Shown: piece by piece, positions 22,201-32,949 of the stretch
Layout: every line of letters begins with the position of its first letter
Numbering within the stretch: position 1 is the first letter of the stretch
Assembly (NCBI GenBank): GCA_015680685.1
Contig: MNCI01004338.1
Coordinates: 293,757 to 357,756, forward strand
DNA length: 64,000 nucleotides
Source: Gnetum montanum
Lineage: Eukaryota; Streptophyta; Gnetopsida; Gnetales; Gnetaceae
Direction: 5' to 3'
Notes under the pieces: generated by a model
Databases searched by the model: none
Seen by the model: the letters and a program-made list of their open reading frames with translations, nothing else
Told to the model about the DNA's origin: nothing
Made by a program: the position numbers and the translations under genes

Positions 22201-24183
22201 TGAGGAGTCTGTATCAGTTACTAGTGGAGGTAAGGCTAGCTGTTCTCATCATTCTCATGATAGCTTGGGATTGGAACCACCTAGGTTGCATGCATATGTT
22301 AAGAGGATTAAATGCTTAATTAGTGAGACTATTGGAAAATCCAAGGTAAAGGTGAAAAGGAAGGAGCATACAAAGGAATCTACCCCAGACATGAGACCCC
22401 CAAGGGTGAAGAAGATCAGGTTTATACTACCAGTCGAGGGTAAGTGGTTTGTCTCTTTTTGCTATATTTTGTTTTCTAGTTTATATTGCTATTGGATATA
22501 CCTATGCGCTATGCTATACTAACTTTAAGGTTCTATTGTTATTTCAAATGAGGGTTTGGAGGAGGAGAGAGAGATCCTAGCTCCAATACCTAAGGAGGAA
22601 GGAAAATAAAATGTAGTGATTGAGGAGGAGGAAATTCTTGCCACATAAGAGGAGGAGGGGATAAGCAATGTGGAAATGAGGCCTATGGGGGCCTCGGATG
22701 CACTTAGGCATTCAAGTGATGAATGGGATGTCCCTGGTGGTTTCTTTGATGGATCTTTGCAGTTTGGTGATCCATCTAGGCCAGACAGCAAAGGTCTTTT
22801 TGGTATGTTCCTCTTTAGCTCGATCTAGATTTTGTGTCTTTTTGATTTTTCTATGTTGTTCTTGACTATTTTGACCATTTTGGAGTAGATGCTAGAATTC
22901 TTGAGGCACCTATATCTTGAGAAGCTACATCAGGATCATAGGTTCCAATCGAAGAAACCTCCCATGCTCATCCCATATCAATTGACCCATTGAGGCCATG
23001 GCTTGAGATGCCTAGAAAAATGGATTTTGTTGCAGGAATTGTTAATGAGATGGTCACTCATTTACAAGAAGCTCATCCTAAACTAGGTGTGTGTTCATTG
23101 CATGTTATGCTATGTGTCTGGTTTTCCTATGTTTCTTTGTGTTTATCTTTGGTCATGTCTAATTTATGTGTGCACTTACAAGCATCAAACTCTAGTGGGA
23201 TCCTTTTGAAACCACCCACATTGATGCTCTCCCTGAGTTACCAGGGGATATTGAGCAAGTCCCAAGAAATATCTATGATATGGTTTCTGGTTGCATCGTA
23301 CAAAATGCCAAGACAGTTTGGACCCTAAGGTGTTCAACTGAGCATCTATGGGATGAGGTTCACACACTGAAGGAGACATTAGCAAAAGAGAGAGAGGAGA
23401 AAAGGGATCTCCAATCCCATTATGACTTTTCTACTACTAGGTTGTCTGGTGATAGCACATGGCACTCATCTGAAGTCACCTATGTGTGCTATTGGACAAT
23501 TTTAAATGGTAAGGTGTAGGCTACTCAGGACTTAGCAAAACAAAAAGCATAGATATATTTATTGAACCAGAAGTGTCAAGATTGGAAATCCTTTGCTACC
23601 AAAATACGGAAGTGGGGCTAAGACCAAAAGGACCATAAGCATCAGTATAAGAAATGATTGAAGGAAGAGTCAGTTGAATGTCACCAAGCGAAGATGTTCA
23701 TTGATGAATTAGGTTTGAGGCCTTCTTATGATAGGTTTGTTGAGTGCACCAAGGTGGAGGGATCTTTGTAGAGAACAATTACCACCACCTCTAGGGAGAC
23801 TATGACAGGCATGTTCTCTCTTGAGCACCCTACTTGGACCCCGATGGACAAAGGCAAAGCACTCATTGGCATTGATCTTGGCTTGGAGGAGGATTCGGAA
23901 AATATGCCCAAGAAGGAGATTATACAGCATTTGGAGGCCAACTTAGGGCCTTCCTCACTTATGGGTGTTTTATTGTGACATTTATTTTTGTATAGTTTTG
24001 TTGTTTTCATTGTTAGTGTTACTATTTTTGTAATTTTTGTGTTTATGTCTTGCTTTATTACCCTTACCTATTTTGTTTTTTTTTTCTATTTTCTGTTTCT
24101 AGGGACATGTTAATGATGGAGCTGGCCCTAGTGGAGTAGGAGCAGATGATGAAGAGGATCTTGGGGATCAACCCCATCCATGA
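19236..24183 (+). pseudogene. Spliced antisense accessory gene of element B (FCP1/NIF-like N-terminus)
   Basis: The gene runs opposite to B's gag-pol, between protease and RT. Predicted exons: E1 19,236-19,375, E2 20,484-20,933, E3 about 21,021-21,292, E4 21,393-22,439, E5 about 22,540-22,801, E6 22,889-23,086, E7 23,183 to about 23,964, E8 24,103-24,183. Donors include GTAAGT at 21,293 and 22,440; acceptors TTCTTTTATAG, TTGGAGTAG and TCTGTTTCTAG. E1 is lysine-rich. E2 has SLLVIELVGVLVW, IWFCPSANSFLSFILQNFSV and FQNPPRMVY. E4 has VNFFYPLFRVRAFPKSLSQG and ARYLRRFVEF. E6-E7 look helical; E8 is acidic. Each part has a homologue, in order, in C (47,048-43,127). Stops are few (one in E2, one in E4), a 1-nt deletion opens E7 and the E3 acceptor has lost its AG. 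Exons 5 and 7 are the least certain. Confidence 0.82.
19735..20200. repeat. Degenerate repeats in intron 1 of the antisense gene (element B)
   Basis: Variants of TTTTGGCCCCTGGGGCAACG followed by TGACCACGATTTCA recur about ten times with uneven spacing. The core CGTGACC is also the core of the U3 array (13,041) and the leader repeat (28,812). No coding potential is seen. Confidence 0.65.
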
Positions 24184-24727
24184 GCCTTGCATTACTCAGA
24201 TTTAAGTTGTTAAATGTTTTTATATTTTTAGATGTTTGAAAGAATGTATGAATATTGATGTAATGGCCTAAATTTAATTGTGGTATAAAATGGTTGCATT
24301 CCTTTGTTACTTTTATGTTCTGTGTAAATATTTTTGTTATTTTTCATGTTTTCTTTATTTTTCTTTGTTTTCCTAAGGATATTATGAGCATGTATGTGCA
24401 ACTAAAGGTAACATAAATTTCCAAAATGTAAAGCAAAACATAAGGTAAATGTTTTGAAAAAGAAGGCAACAACCGTGCATGAATCTAAATTAAAACTTGT
24501 AACTTGTAACCAAAAATTCAATGTAAAATGATGGGAGTTTGTGAATCTGTAACTTGTTAACTCTAGTTTAAAGCCATTTCGAGTTGGGTACATCAATTTA
24601 TATTCATGATGGATTGTTGCATTTGTTGTTAAAGACAGAAAGGATTACTAGTTTTATGCCATGGTGGGCCAAAAGTAATAACATTTTCAGAAAGTTTTAA
24701 ACAGAACCGGCCATTTCTGACTATGGC

Positions 24728-25058
24728 TAGTTTAATGTCATTGCAGACGTTTGTTTGTAGTTTAACTTCATTTTGAACATGTGGTAGTTTAACATCATTT
24801 CGGATAGTTCGTAGTTTAATGTCATTTTGGACAGTTCATAGTTTAACGTCATTTCGGACAGTTCGTAGTTTAATTTCATTTCAGACAGTTTGTAGTTTAA
24901 CGTCATTTTGTATAGTTCGTAGTTTAACATCATTTCAGACAATTCGTAGTTTAACGTCATTTTGGACAGTTCGTAGTTTAACGTCATTTTAGATAGTTCG
25001 TAGTTTAACATCATTTTGGATAGTTTGTAGTTTAACGTCATTTCGGATAGTTCGTAGT
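24728..25058. repeat. 27-bp minisatellite between protease and antisense gene (element B)
   Basis: About twelve tandem copies of a 27-bp unit (contains TAGTTTAACGTCATTTCGGA). Because 27 is a multiple of three, a spurious open frame with a nine-residue period appears on the minus strand. Read on the sense strand the unit has the core AATGACGTTAAACTA and shares most positions with the 27-bp unit in the same place in element C (42,798-42,935). Confidence 0.93.
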
Positions 25059-25077
25059 TTTAACTCTATTTTTTGAG

Positions 25078-26262
25078 CTACTTTTTGATCTTTTGTAGTT
25101 TAACATATGGGTTTGAGCATGTGGGTAAGATTTTATAGTCACCTTCTCCTTCATCGGTGATATCAAAGGGTAATTCCAACCAGGAGACATCAGTAGCGAT
25201 GGTGCGTATGTTTGTATTGTCTAATGTTTCTTCAGTTTTAGTAAGTTTGAGACCTAGCATTGGATTTATGTTTTGAAGTGTGCTCATGGTTCTTTGCTTA
25301 GGCTCAATGAATTCAATTTCTGATTCCTAATTCACTCTAGAGTTTGAGGAAGTAGGTGACACTATTACATCCCCATATATGATGATCTCACCACCCTCGT
25401 AAGGTAGATGGACCTCTTGATGGATTGGGGAGGATACAGCTTTAAGTTGAGCCAGCCAAGGATGTCCTAGGATCAGATTAAATCCTAGAATTTCATTGAC
25501 TACTATGAATTTAGTTGATGTGGGGAATTGGTCCCCAGCTATGAACTCTAAGGTAACCATACCTCTTACTCCAACATAGGAACCACTGAAGGATTTTAGG
25601 AAAGAAGTTGTTGTGGGTTGTATTTGTTTGATAAGTCCTAGTTTTTCGATGACAAAAAAAGGTATTACATTGGTTGCTACACCATCATCGACATGCATCC
25701 TACGTATCTTGAAATCATTCACCTATATTGTTATGAACATAGGGGTTGTAGTGACTTCTCTTTTTTTCTCATATAGTAGGGATGTAGTTTTTGATTCCTA
25801 AGCTTGCACAGACAATACTACGTGAATGGATGGTTCATCTGCGGGAAGGTCCTCACTCACAGGGACCGAAGTTAACATACGCATAAGAGCTTCTCGATGT
25901 ACTAGCAAAGTTATTACTAGATCATATAGGCTTAAAGAAGTATTCTTTTGTTTCAAAGCTTGTATGACTTGATTCAATGCATTCACTAGGTCTTTACCAT
26001 CTGGGGCACCCTTTTCTATAGAGACTTGGTCCATTTAACCTAGCATTTGTATTTCTTATGGAGGTGTTTTTACTGAAGATGCTAGGTTTGGGACATGGCT
26101 CTTAACATTATCCTTGTTTTGGTGACTTGTACTAGGCTCATTAATGGGTGGACTCATGGGAACGGCATTTAATGGTGTTGGCTTTGGTGGTCCTAATTCG
26201 TGTTGATGATTTTCCCTTTCCAAACGTTCTCTTGTTAGTCTATCGGCAAGACATTCTTGCAT
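25078..26262 (-). pseudogene. Element B protease and linker
   Basis: This is the Gag-to-protease linker (26,262 to about 25,798; LNQVIQALKQKNTSLSLYDL) followed by an Ogre/Tat-type aspartic protease (25,722-25,327). The active site is MHVDDGVATNVIPF, equivalent to the VDDGSAxNV form of the lineage, with GFNLILGHPWLAQLKAVSSP and IHQEVHLPYEGGE downstream. A tail of about 70 codons (25,287-25,078) aligns with the end of the C protease ORF. Only a few stops interrupt it. The minisatellite begins right after the last stop. Confidence 0.85.
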
Positions 26263-26331
26263 AGGTCATGGGGGAATGAAGGTGGTTCATGTATCAGGGT
26301 GTTTTGACACTTGGATCATGAAGGGAATGGG

Positions 26332-28666
26332 TCAGTTTTTAGATGGTGTGGTTGTGGTTGCAATAGAAGGAGGTACACGGATGACGAATGGTTTTGGTGG
26401 TGTGGGGGATGTGCGCATGGTGAAAGGGATTTGAGGATACGTTGGGATAGGTGTGTTTTCTGAAGGCCTACGAATCACAAAAGGTTTTTGAGGAGCGTCT
26501 TGTCTATCTTCCACATGGATAGTATTAATCACATATGGTGCATCATTAGTATTGAGAGGATCCTTGTAGACCCCCATGGATTGGTTTTGGTGTCTTACTG
26601 GGTTTGCCTCATCGAATACAACTTCACCCCTATCAATCATGCGTTGTATATCCTGTTTCAATGTAAAGCAGTAATCAGTCCTATGACCACACCATTGGTG
26701 ATATTCACAAAACCTATCCAATCTAAAGCCCTTCAGAATGGGTGGTTCATTGGTTGTTGCTAAAGCTGGGTTCTTGGCCGACTCACAAAATCGATCATGT
26801 CTTTGAGAGGTCACGGGAGACATTTTTTTTGTTGAACTAGCCCATCCTTTAGAATTTGATCAAAAAATTGTGAAGGCTTCATGGGCAATGGTGTGTATTG
26901 AGTAGGGTATTTTCTTTCAAAGGCACCGGCATGACCCGTGTTGTTGTTTCTATTTGAAGGATTTTCGGGTGTAGGAGTGGGTGTGGTTCTTTCATAGCTA
27001 TTTGGAATAGTAGGTTGTTTTCCTTTTTTTCCTAGATGACTAGGTCGGGTTGTTTCAACCACTGCTGCTACTGTTGTCTTGGATTTATCTTTCCTAGTAT
27101 GTTGGCTCCTAAAGGTTGAGTAGGCTGGTTCATTACTTGTTTTTGCCACCTCTTCTATGTCTTTGATTTGCATGAATGGTTGGCTCAATGTGTGGGCTTT
27201 CAGGTAATAAAGTTTTGATTTAATAAATTCATTCACTGTCGACTTAAGGATGGTAAGCAAGTATGTTTTAGGGATGGGTTCGTGAAGTTCATTTAAGGTT
27301 GCACTCCACCTTTGGATAAATTTTTGTGCTGGCTTAAGTGGTGCTTGTTTGATTTGGATTAAGCTATCCAATGTGGCTTCAGGTTTCAAATTTTACTTGA
27401 AATGGGTGAAAAATTGATGCAACAAATCCCCTAAAGAAGATATGGAGCTACGAGGTAAAGATCAGTACTAGTCTAAGGATTTTCCAGTTAAGGACATTGC
27501 AAATACTTGCAAAATTACATGGGGCCATGCCATAAGTAAAAGACTTTCAGTTAGAAATGTTACTAGGTGGGCATTTGGGTCTCCCTCTCCATTGTACTTG
27601 GTCAATTGAGGTAACAAGACTCCCTTTGGCAAGGTTAATAGCAGGACTAAGGAGTCAATTGGGTCATCTTGATAGAAATCTAGTCCCTTGACTTCCTCAG
27701 TGTTCACAGTTTTAAGGCATTTTAATTCTTCTGCCAATAAGTGCATCATTTTTTGTGTGCTTGCCCATTCTTGGGTAGTAGGCAAACCAATGGCTTGAGC
27801 GGATTGTGGTTGATAATGATTCAATTGTTGTGTTATTTGTGGAAAGAGAGGTTGTTGGGTTGACGTTTGTTGTGACAGGATGCCACTCAGGGCTAAGATC
27901 ATGGGATGTGGTACACTGTAGTGAGTAGACGGGTTTTGCTGAACAACTGGTGGGACCCACTGCCCAATCACCAGTTGTGAAGTAATCGTTGATGCTTGTT
28001 GGATTTTCACATGAGGTATGTAATGGATGGACATAGAAGCGGGTATGACCAATGGCATTCCAATCACTTGAGGTCAAAAAGTTGTTCCTACATTAGTCTG
28101 AGGAGGAAACTGTTGGGATTATGTTTGCAATGGTACAATGGAAATAGATGCGTTAGTTTGAATGTTGGACTTGGAGAGGATAGGAATATGAATGGCTACT
28201 TCCTGTAAGGGAGCTGGTGGAAGGAATGTTGTCTCTTCTAGGAAAGATTAAAATAGTGGGTTTGTCTAGGCATGGGGGCTAACGGTATGGTATGAATCCT
28301 CATGTTCATATTGGGCTGCGAAATCATCTTCCTCATCTCCACCTTGAGGCTCTACTGGAGGTATCTGTAGGGCTTGATTTCTAGCCATGAGAAGTTGGGA
28401 TATGAGTCTATGATGGTGTTCAAAGAGCAGGATTATGTTGAATGCTGAAGGAATGAATTCATAACCTCCTTGGTGGATAAGTTCATAGTCTCTTTTTGCT
28501 TCCCTTTCTGTACGATCGATAGGTAGTTGGCTTGGATTTTGATACATATGAAGTTATAATCCTTGGGTGTAAGAGTTGCGTAAGTAGGGACTTTTCCCTA
28601 TAGCCTTAGTGATTGGCATGTAGGACCCTGGGGATTTATTTGTTTAATAATAGTTATGGATTCCAT
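26332..28666 (-). pseudogene. gag: Element B gag
   Basis: Gag would form the virus-like particle. The start MESITIIKQINP at 28,666 matches MDSVYTTTTAM of C. Parts in order: N-terminal region with TPKDYNFI; a Gln/Pro-rich stretch; the core GLDFYQDDPIDSLVLLLTLP and LTKYNGEGDPNAHLVTFLTE (about 27,680-27,560); MKPEATLDSLIQIKQAPLKP (27,389); and the zinc-binding-like FCEYHQWCGHRTDYCFTLK (about 26,725). The last motif is typical of Tat elements (CxYHxxxGHxTxxCxxL). Several short shifts and stops break the frame, notably between 28,547 and 28,067 and near 27,440. Confidence 0.88.
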
Positions 28667-28811
28667 GGTGGTCACAAGGTTCAAGGTTTCAACCCCCAAA
28701 GTCTGAGATCGGTAGTGTTGCTGGGTTGATTTGGAAAGATTCCATGATGAATGTGAGTAGACTGGGGTAGATGAGTTGAGTTTGATTGCAAGCAACCACA
28801 ATGTGGCGTGA

Positions 28812-28926
28812 CACAAGCTCAATGTGACCAACAGGACAAGCTCAATGTGACCAATAGGACAAGCTCAGCGTGACCAACAGGACAAGCTCAGCATGCCCAA
28901 TAGGACAAGCTCAGCGTGACCAATAG
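28812..28926. repeat. 23-bp tandem repeat in element B leader
   Basis: Five tandem 23-bp units (GACAAGCTCAGCGTGACCAA plus CAG) stand between the PBS and the gag start. They carry the CAGCGTGACC core seen in the U3 array. This would be part of the packaged leader; any role is unknown. Confidence 0.9.
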
Positions 28927-29000
28927 GACAAGGAGACTCATAGGAAAAGATGAAAAAGTTTTGACAAGTAACATGATCAACATTTTAACAATGGCAAATA

Positions 29001-29018
29001 GCCCTTCTTCTAGCGCCA
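29001..29018 (-). promoter_or_regulatory. Element B primer binding site
   Basis: On the minus strand TGGCGCTAGAAGAAGGGC lies five bases after the 5' LTR end. It differs by one base from TGGCGCTAGAAGGAGGGC at 38,510 in C. It begins TGG, complementary to a tRNA CCA end; I do not assign the tRNA. Confidence 0.85.
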
Positions 29019-29023
29019 AAAAC

Positions 29024-30528
29024 TATACTAACCTAAATTGTCGGGGTAAGGCTAGAAGGGAAACAAACACCGAAAGATCTTTGGGTAGACACAGCTGACC
29101 CTGCCTTCGCCCAAGGGAAAACTGGAAAAGTAAATAGAGGCAGAGTGCCTTGGATGGTCTACATGCAAATCAACCAAGGACTTCCCCAAGTGTAAGCTAC
29201 GGTTAACGCTAGGGTTATCGTAAATGGTGTCTTAAAATGTGTAAATGCACGTAAAATGTAAACATGAGCTGTAAGAAGTAAATGTAAATGTAAGGTGTAA
29301 AAAAAATGGAAACTAAACTGAACATGTAAACTGAACGTAAATGTAAGAAAAAATTTAAACAGAACATAAAATAGAAAATAGAAGGTTGGAAAAACAAATG
29401 GAATTGTATTGCTTAGAAAAGATGTGCACCGATCAAAGCGTAGCTACGTGTAGATGGTAGGTCAAACGCCTAGCCTTGGGATGATGTAACATGATGATGT
29501 GATGATGCAATGTGGTGAATGTGGGAAGTTCTTTGATGCCAACAGTCAAGTGTGCCGAGTGCCCAAGGATTAGAGCTTCTTGTTGTCTGTTCTCAGAATT
29601 TCCAGAGTCTCCAATTGCCAACCCTCCATTTATGTGAATTGGTAGGGTATTTATAGGGTCAGGCTGGGCTTGGGCACAGAATTTCAAGAATGGAATCAAC
29701 GATTGAAAGATGAGAGGAAAGTGGATCTAGTGACATGTGTCCAATTGATAGCTATGCACAAGTTGGATGTGCATTGAATAGTTGTGCATGAGTTGGATGT
29801 GCATTGGATAGTTGTGCACGAGTTGGATGTGTGTCGGCAAGCTACGTTTTCAACCAGGTGCATTGCATTTTACAACTCGTGGGTTACTCAAGCCCATGAA
29901 AGTACATTTAATTTAAACAATGAGGGCTTGAACTACCCACAAATGGGGATTTACAATGAAATGTACAATAAGAGAAATTCAACCTAGCTCGCTTGACCAT
30001 GGATCAACTGCTCCAGGATGTCGAGATGTCAATTTGAGGCTGTTCTGTTTGACCAAGGCTCCCAACATGGGTTTTTTGGTTTTCAATGTGTCTTTAGCAT
30101 GTGTTTGAAGTGTTTTTGTGTGGAAGTCATGCTACAGTCATGCTAGGCATGACCTCAACATGAGTCATGCTGGACGTGACCTCAGCATGAGTCACATTGG
30201 GCAATCATGCTAGGCGTGACCTCAGCGTGACCTAAGGATGAGGCGGAAAAAATGCAATTTTTGACACCAAATTTGGAATTTCTTGAATCCTATTTTTAAG
30301 TATAACTACTGCCTGCCTGTGTGCGATCTGGATCTGGAAATTTGAGCTTGAAAATGTCTAATTTTGAGCCTTTTTTGAATAGGTCATGCTGGGCTTTGGG
30401 TAGGTTACGTTGTGGTCACACTGGGCATGACCTAAGAACTTGCAATTTTGATGTTGAATGCTNNNNNNNNNNNNNNNNNNNNNNNNNTTTTCATTTTAAA
30501 GTGCTAGGATGAAATTAGTGGTGTTTCA
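29024..30528 (-). repeat. Element B 5' LTR
   Basis: This partner of 11,957-13,617 starts TGAAACACC at 30,528 on the minus strand. TATA TATAAATAC is at 29,655-29,647 and the three 30-bp upstream repeats at 29,751-29,840. It contains a 25-N gap (30,463-30,487) and a shorter U3 array (30,126-30,235), which account for its shorter length. The flank AATGT at 30,529 is the target duplication. Confidence 0.92.
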
Positions 30529-30694
30529 AATGTCACAAGTTTAATTGGGAAGACAACAATTGGCCTTAGGGCTAGATTCACTTCCTAAAGGACTAGTGCA
30601 CTAAAAATGATAAAGTCCATAGAATTTAACCAGATTGCGTGTGAACACTTCATGATTCATATGGTAGGGCATAGGGGTACCTTGCCACTCATCA
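30529..30694 (+). repeat. Element A 3' LTR, right portion
   Basis: This continues the LTR broken at 11,956. It ends with the block TTCATGATTCATATGGTAGG, then GCATAGGGGTACCTTGCCAC and TCATCA, matching the ends of the D LTRs (54,394 and 59,759). Together the pieces give about 935 bp. The next base belongs to element F's RT, fixing A's insertion site. Confidence 0.87.
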
Positions 30695-31620
30695 CCAAGG
30701 AATGACCAGACATCTTTAATAGTTTCTAGTTTGTGGGTAATTCCTTAGATGAACCTTATTTTTTTAGGGTCCACCTCGATCCCATTTTTAGATATTGTAG
30801 GCCCCCAAATAATTCCTTCCTAGACCATCAGATGGATTTTTTGCTAGTCGATCCTAAGATTTATCTCCACACACCTTTTTAGCACTTGCTCAAGATAATC
30901 CAAGGCTTGTTCAAATGTAGCTCCATAGGTGGATAAGTCATCCATGAAGACTTCCACCCCGCTACCAAGCTATTATTGGAGGATGCTCAAGACAAGGCAT
31001 TGCAATGTAGCAAAGACATTACATAGCCCAAAAGACATCTTTCTATATGTGAAAGTCACTGAGGAACTTGTAAATGTGGTTTTGGCCTAATCCTCTACTG
31101 CAATATAAATTTGGTTATAGTCACTATAATCATCTAGAAAGCTATAGTGGCAATGCTTAGACATGGTGTCCAACATCTGATCCACAAATGGCAACAAGAA
31201 ATAATCTGTGTATGTCACCATGTTCAATAGCTTGAAGTCAATGCAAATCCTCCACTTGCCACCTTTCTTTGGTACTATCACAAGTGGGCTAAATCACTCA
31301 CTATTTTTAATGGGATAAATGAACCTCACCTTGAGGGATTTCTCAATCTCCTCTTTGATGATCTATTTCAATTTGGGATTCAACTACCACTGTGGCTCCC
31401 TCTTTGGCTTCATTGAGGGATCTATGTAGATGTGATGTTAGCATATCCATGGATCAATTCTAGCTAGTTTATGATATGACCAAGCAAAGGCTATTGGCCA
31501 TTTTTCAACCACCTTTAACAACTTCTCTTTTTGTTCAACAGCAAGATTAGCCTTAATTATAACTGACTTACCATTTTCTAAGAAAGAATATTCCATTTTG
31601 GCTAGTAGAGTATTCAACTC
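30695..31620 (-). pseudogene. Element F reverse transcriptase (truncated by A)
   Basis: Recognisable blocks on the minus strand are MIVPKKGGKWRICIDFKLLN (31,281), HCHYSFLDDYSDYNQIYIA (about 31,155), the catalytic loop VFMDDLSTYGATFEQALDYL (about 30,955-30,895), the block GIIWGPTISKNGIEVDPKK (about 30,810), and THKLETIKDVWSFLG at the break. These match A at 3,460-4,030 one for one. Stops and shifts are frequent. Confidence 0.87.
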
Positions 31621-31829
31621 TAGGGGCTCCTATTTTAAACTTTCAAGGATTTCCAATTCTCCATAATTGGTGTCATTAGGTTCATCATTGGAGAGTTTGT
31701 GATGAACTTGCTCCAGTTCATCCATGCCTTCAACATAGGCACTCATAAGAATCTTAGTTGGTTACATGCATATTATTGAGCTACTATCAAGTTCAGTTGT
31801 TAGCCACTGGGTGCCTTCCTATTTTGTGG

Positions 31830-32330
31830 CTACTAAAAATAAACACCTTTGAGTTTTTGTCTCATCTACATACTATCTGCATGTTGTGATAAATGTACTT
31901 TTTATGTACCATAACTTCTACACATAGTTGCACCCTGTGTCAGTATACATGATGCATGGAACATGCTTCTTCTCTATCTTCCCAAATTTATTTTCTTTGA
32001 AAATCTTCAAGGAGATATCTTTGATTCCCAATTGTGCATCAATGGTGCTCAACCAAGTCCTTCTCATGATGATTGAGAAGTCCCCTTTGCAATTACCCAC
32101 ATGAATCACTAGGAAGTTAACAAGATAGGACCACCCATAGATGATGGTCAATGTCCTCCACTAGTCCCAAGGAAATAGTGATGGACTAGTCTACCAACTT
32201 AAGATGAATGTTGGATCTTCTTGAGTGGAGGTAGGTTCTAGGCTTTGTCTAGAAGAGCTTTGCAAGGCTTATTCCTAGTAATTTGCAAATAGATAAGGGG
32301 ACTCCCATGATCATATCTTTTCCTGGGAAG
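31830..32330 (-). pseudogene. Element F protease region
   Basis: The open stretch 32,151-31,918 reads YGWSYLVNFLVIHVGNCKGD, FSIIMRRTWLSTIDAQLGI and IFKENKFGKIEKKHVPCIMY, each matching A at 2,600-2,800. The DSG active site is not readable, probably lost upstream. Leucine-rich degraded sequence links it to the RT. Confidence 0.65.
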
Positions 32331-32949
32331 GTGGTTAACCCTAATCCAATCCATGATTACATGATTCAACATAATGGTATGCACTTTGGGAGGCATTTGG
32401 TTTGAATAGTTCTCGAATAGATTTGCAGAGGATGAGGGAGAAGCATGATCATTAGCTACAACTATATGTAATGGCCTTTTAGGACTATTGGTTTAGAAGA
32501 AAGGTATTTTTAGGGTTTCCACTCTGAACCACTCAATTAATGAGCCATTTGTAAGTTAACAACCCTATTGGCATGACATTGTTATAGTTGGGCTGGAATT
32601 TTAGCTTGCATTAATGGAGTAAGTGATAATAAGTTGACGGCAGAGAGACATGTGTAGAAGGATGAGAAGGGGTACTAAGGAAATGGGAATTCCCATCTTG
32701 GAGATTGAACTCTATAGTGTTAATGAGGGTAGTAGTGATGTTGGAATGAAGCATGATTGGAAGTATCATGTAGAGAAATGGGTTGCTAAATATAGTATCC
32801 ATATGAATCAGGTTATCGGTAAGGTTATTTCTGCCTTGGTGGTGGCATCCCCCATGACTGTGGGTGCTGCGACTACTAGTATTGCTCATGAGGTTGTGGT
32901 GGAGCTCCACTCAGTTAGTAGGCTTGTTGTTAATGGAACTGCCTGGGGT

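Larger units (their letters stand above)
11957..30528 (-). mobile_element. Element B: Tat/Ogre-type retrotransposon with antisense gene
   Basis: The element is 18,572 bp, bounded by two LTRs and a perfect 5-bp target duplication AATGT (11,952-11,956 and 30,529-30,533). Sense order on the minus strand is 5' LTR, PBS, leader repeat, gag, protease, minisatellite, antisense accessory gene, LINE insertion, minisatellite, RT, RNase H, 3' UTR, PPT, 3' LTR. LTR ends, PBS and PPT match element C. No second RNase H or integrase can be found between RNase H and the PPT, so this copy is internally deleted and non-autonomous. B sits in the 3' LTR of A. Confidence 0.93.

Noticed and set aside
24727-25041. 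104-codon open frame with a nine-residue repeat on the minus strand
   Set aside because: It is a by-product of the 27-bp minisatellite; the repeat is degenerate, lies after the protease stop and has no homologue as a protein.
28812-28926. Regularly spaced 23-bp repeats resembling a CRISPR array
   Set aside because: Units are contiguous without spacers, inside a plant retrotransposon leader.
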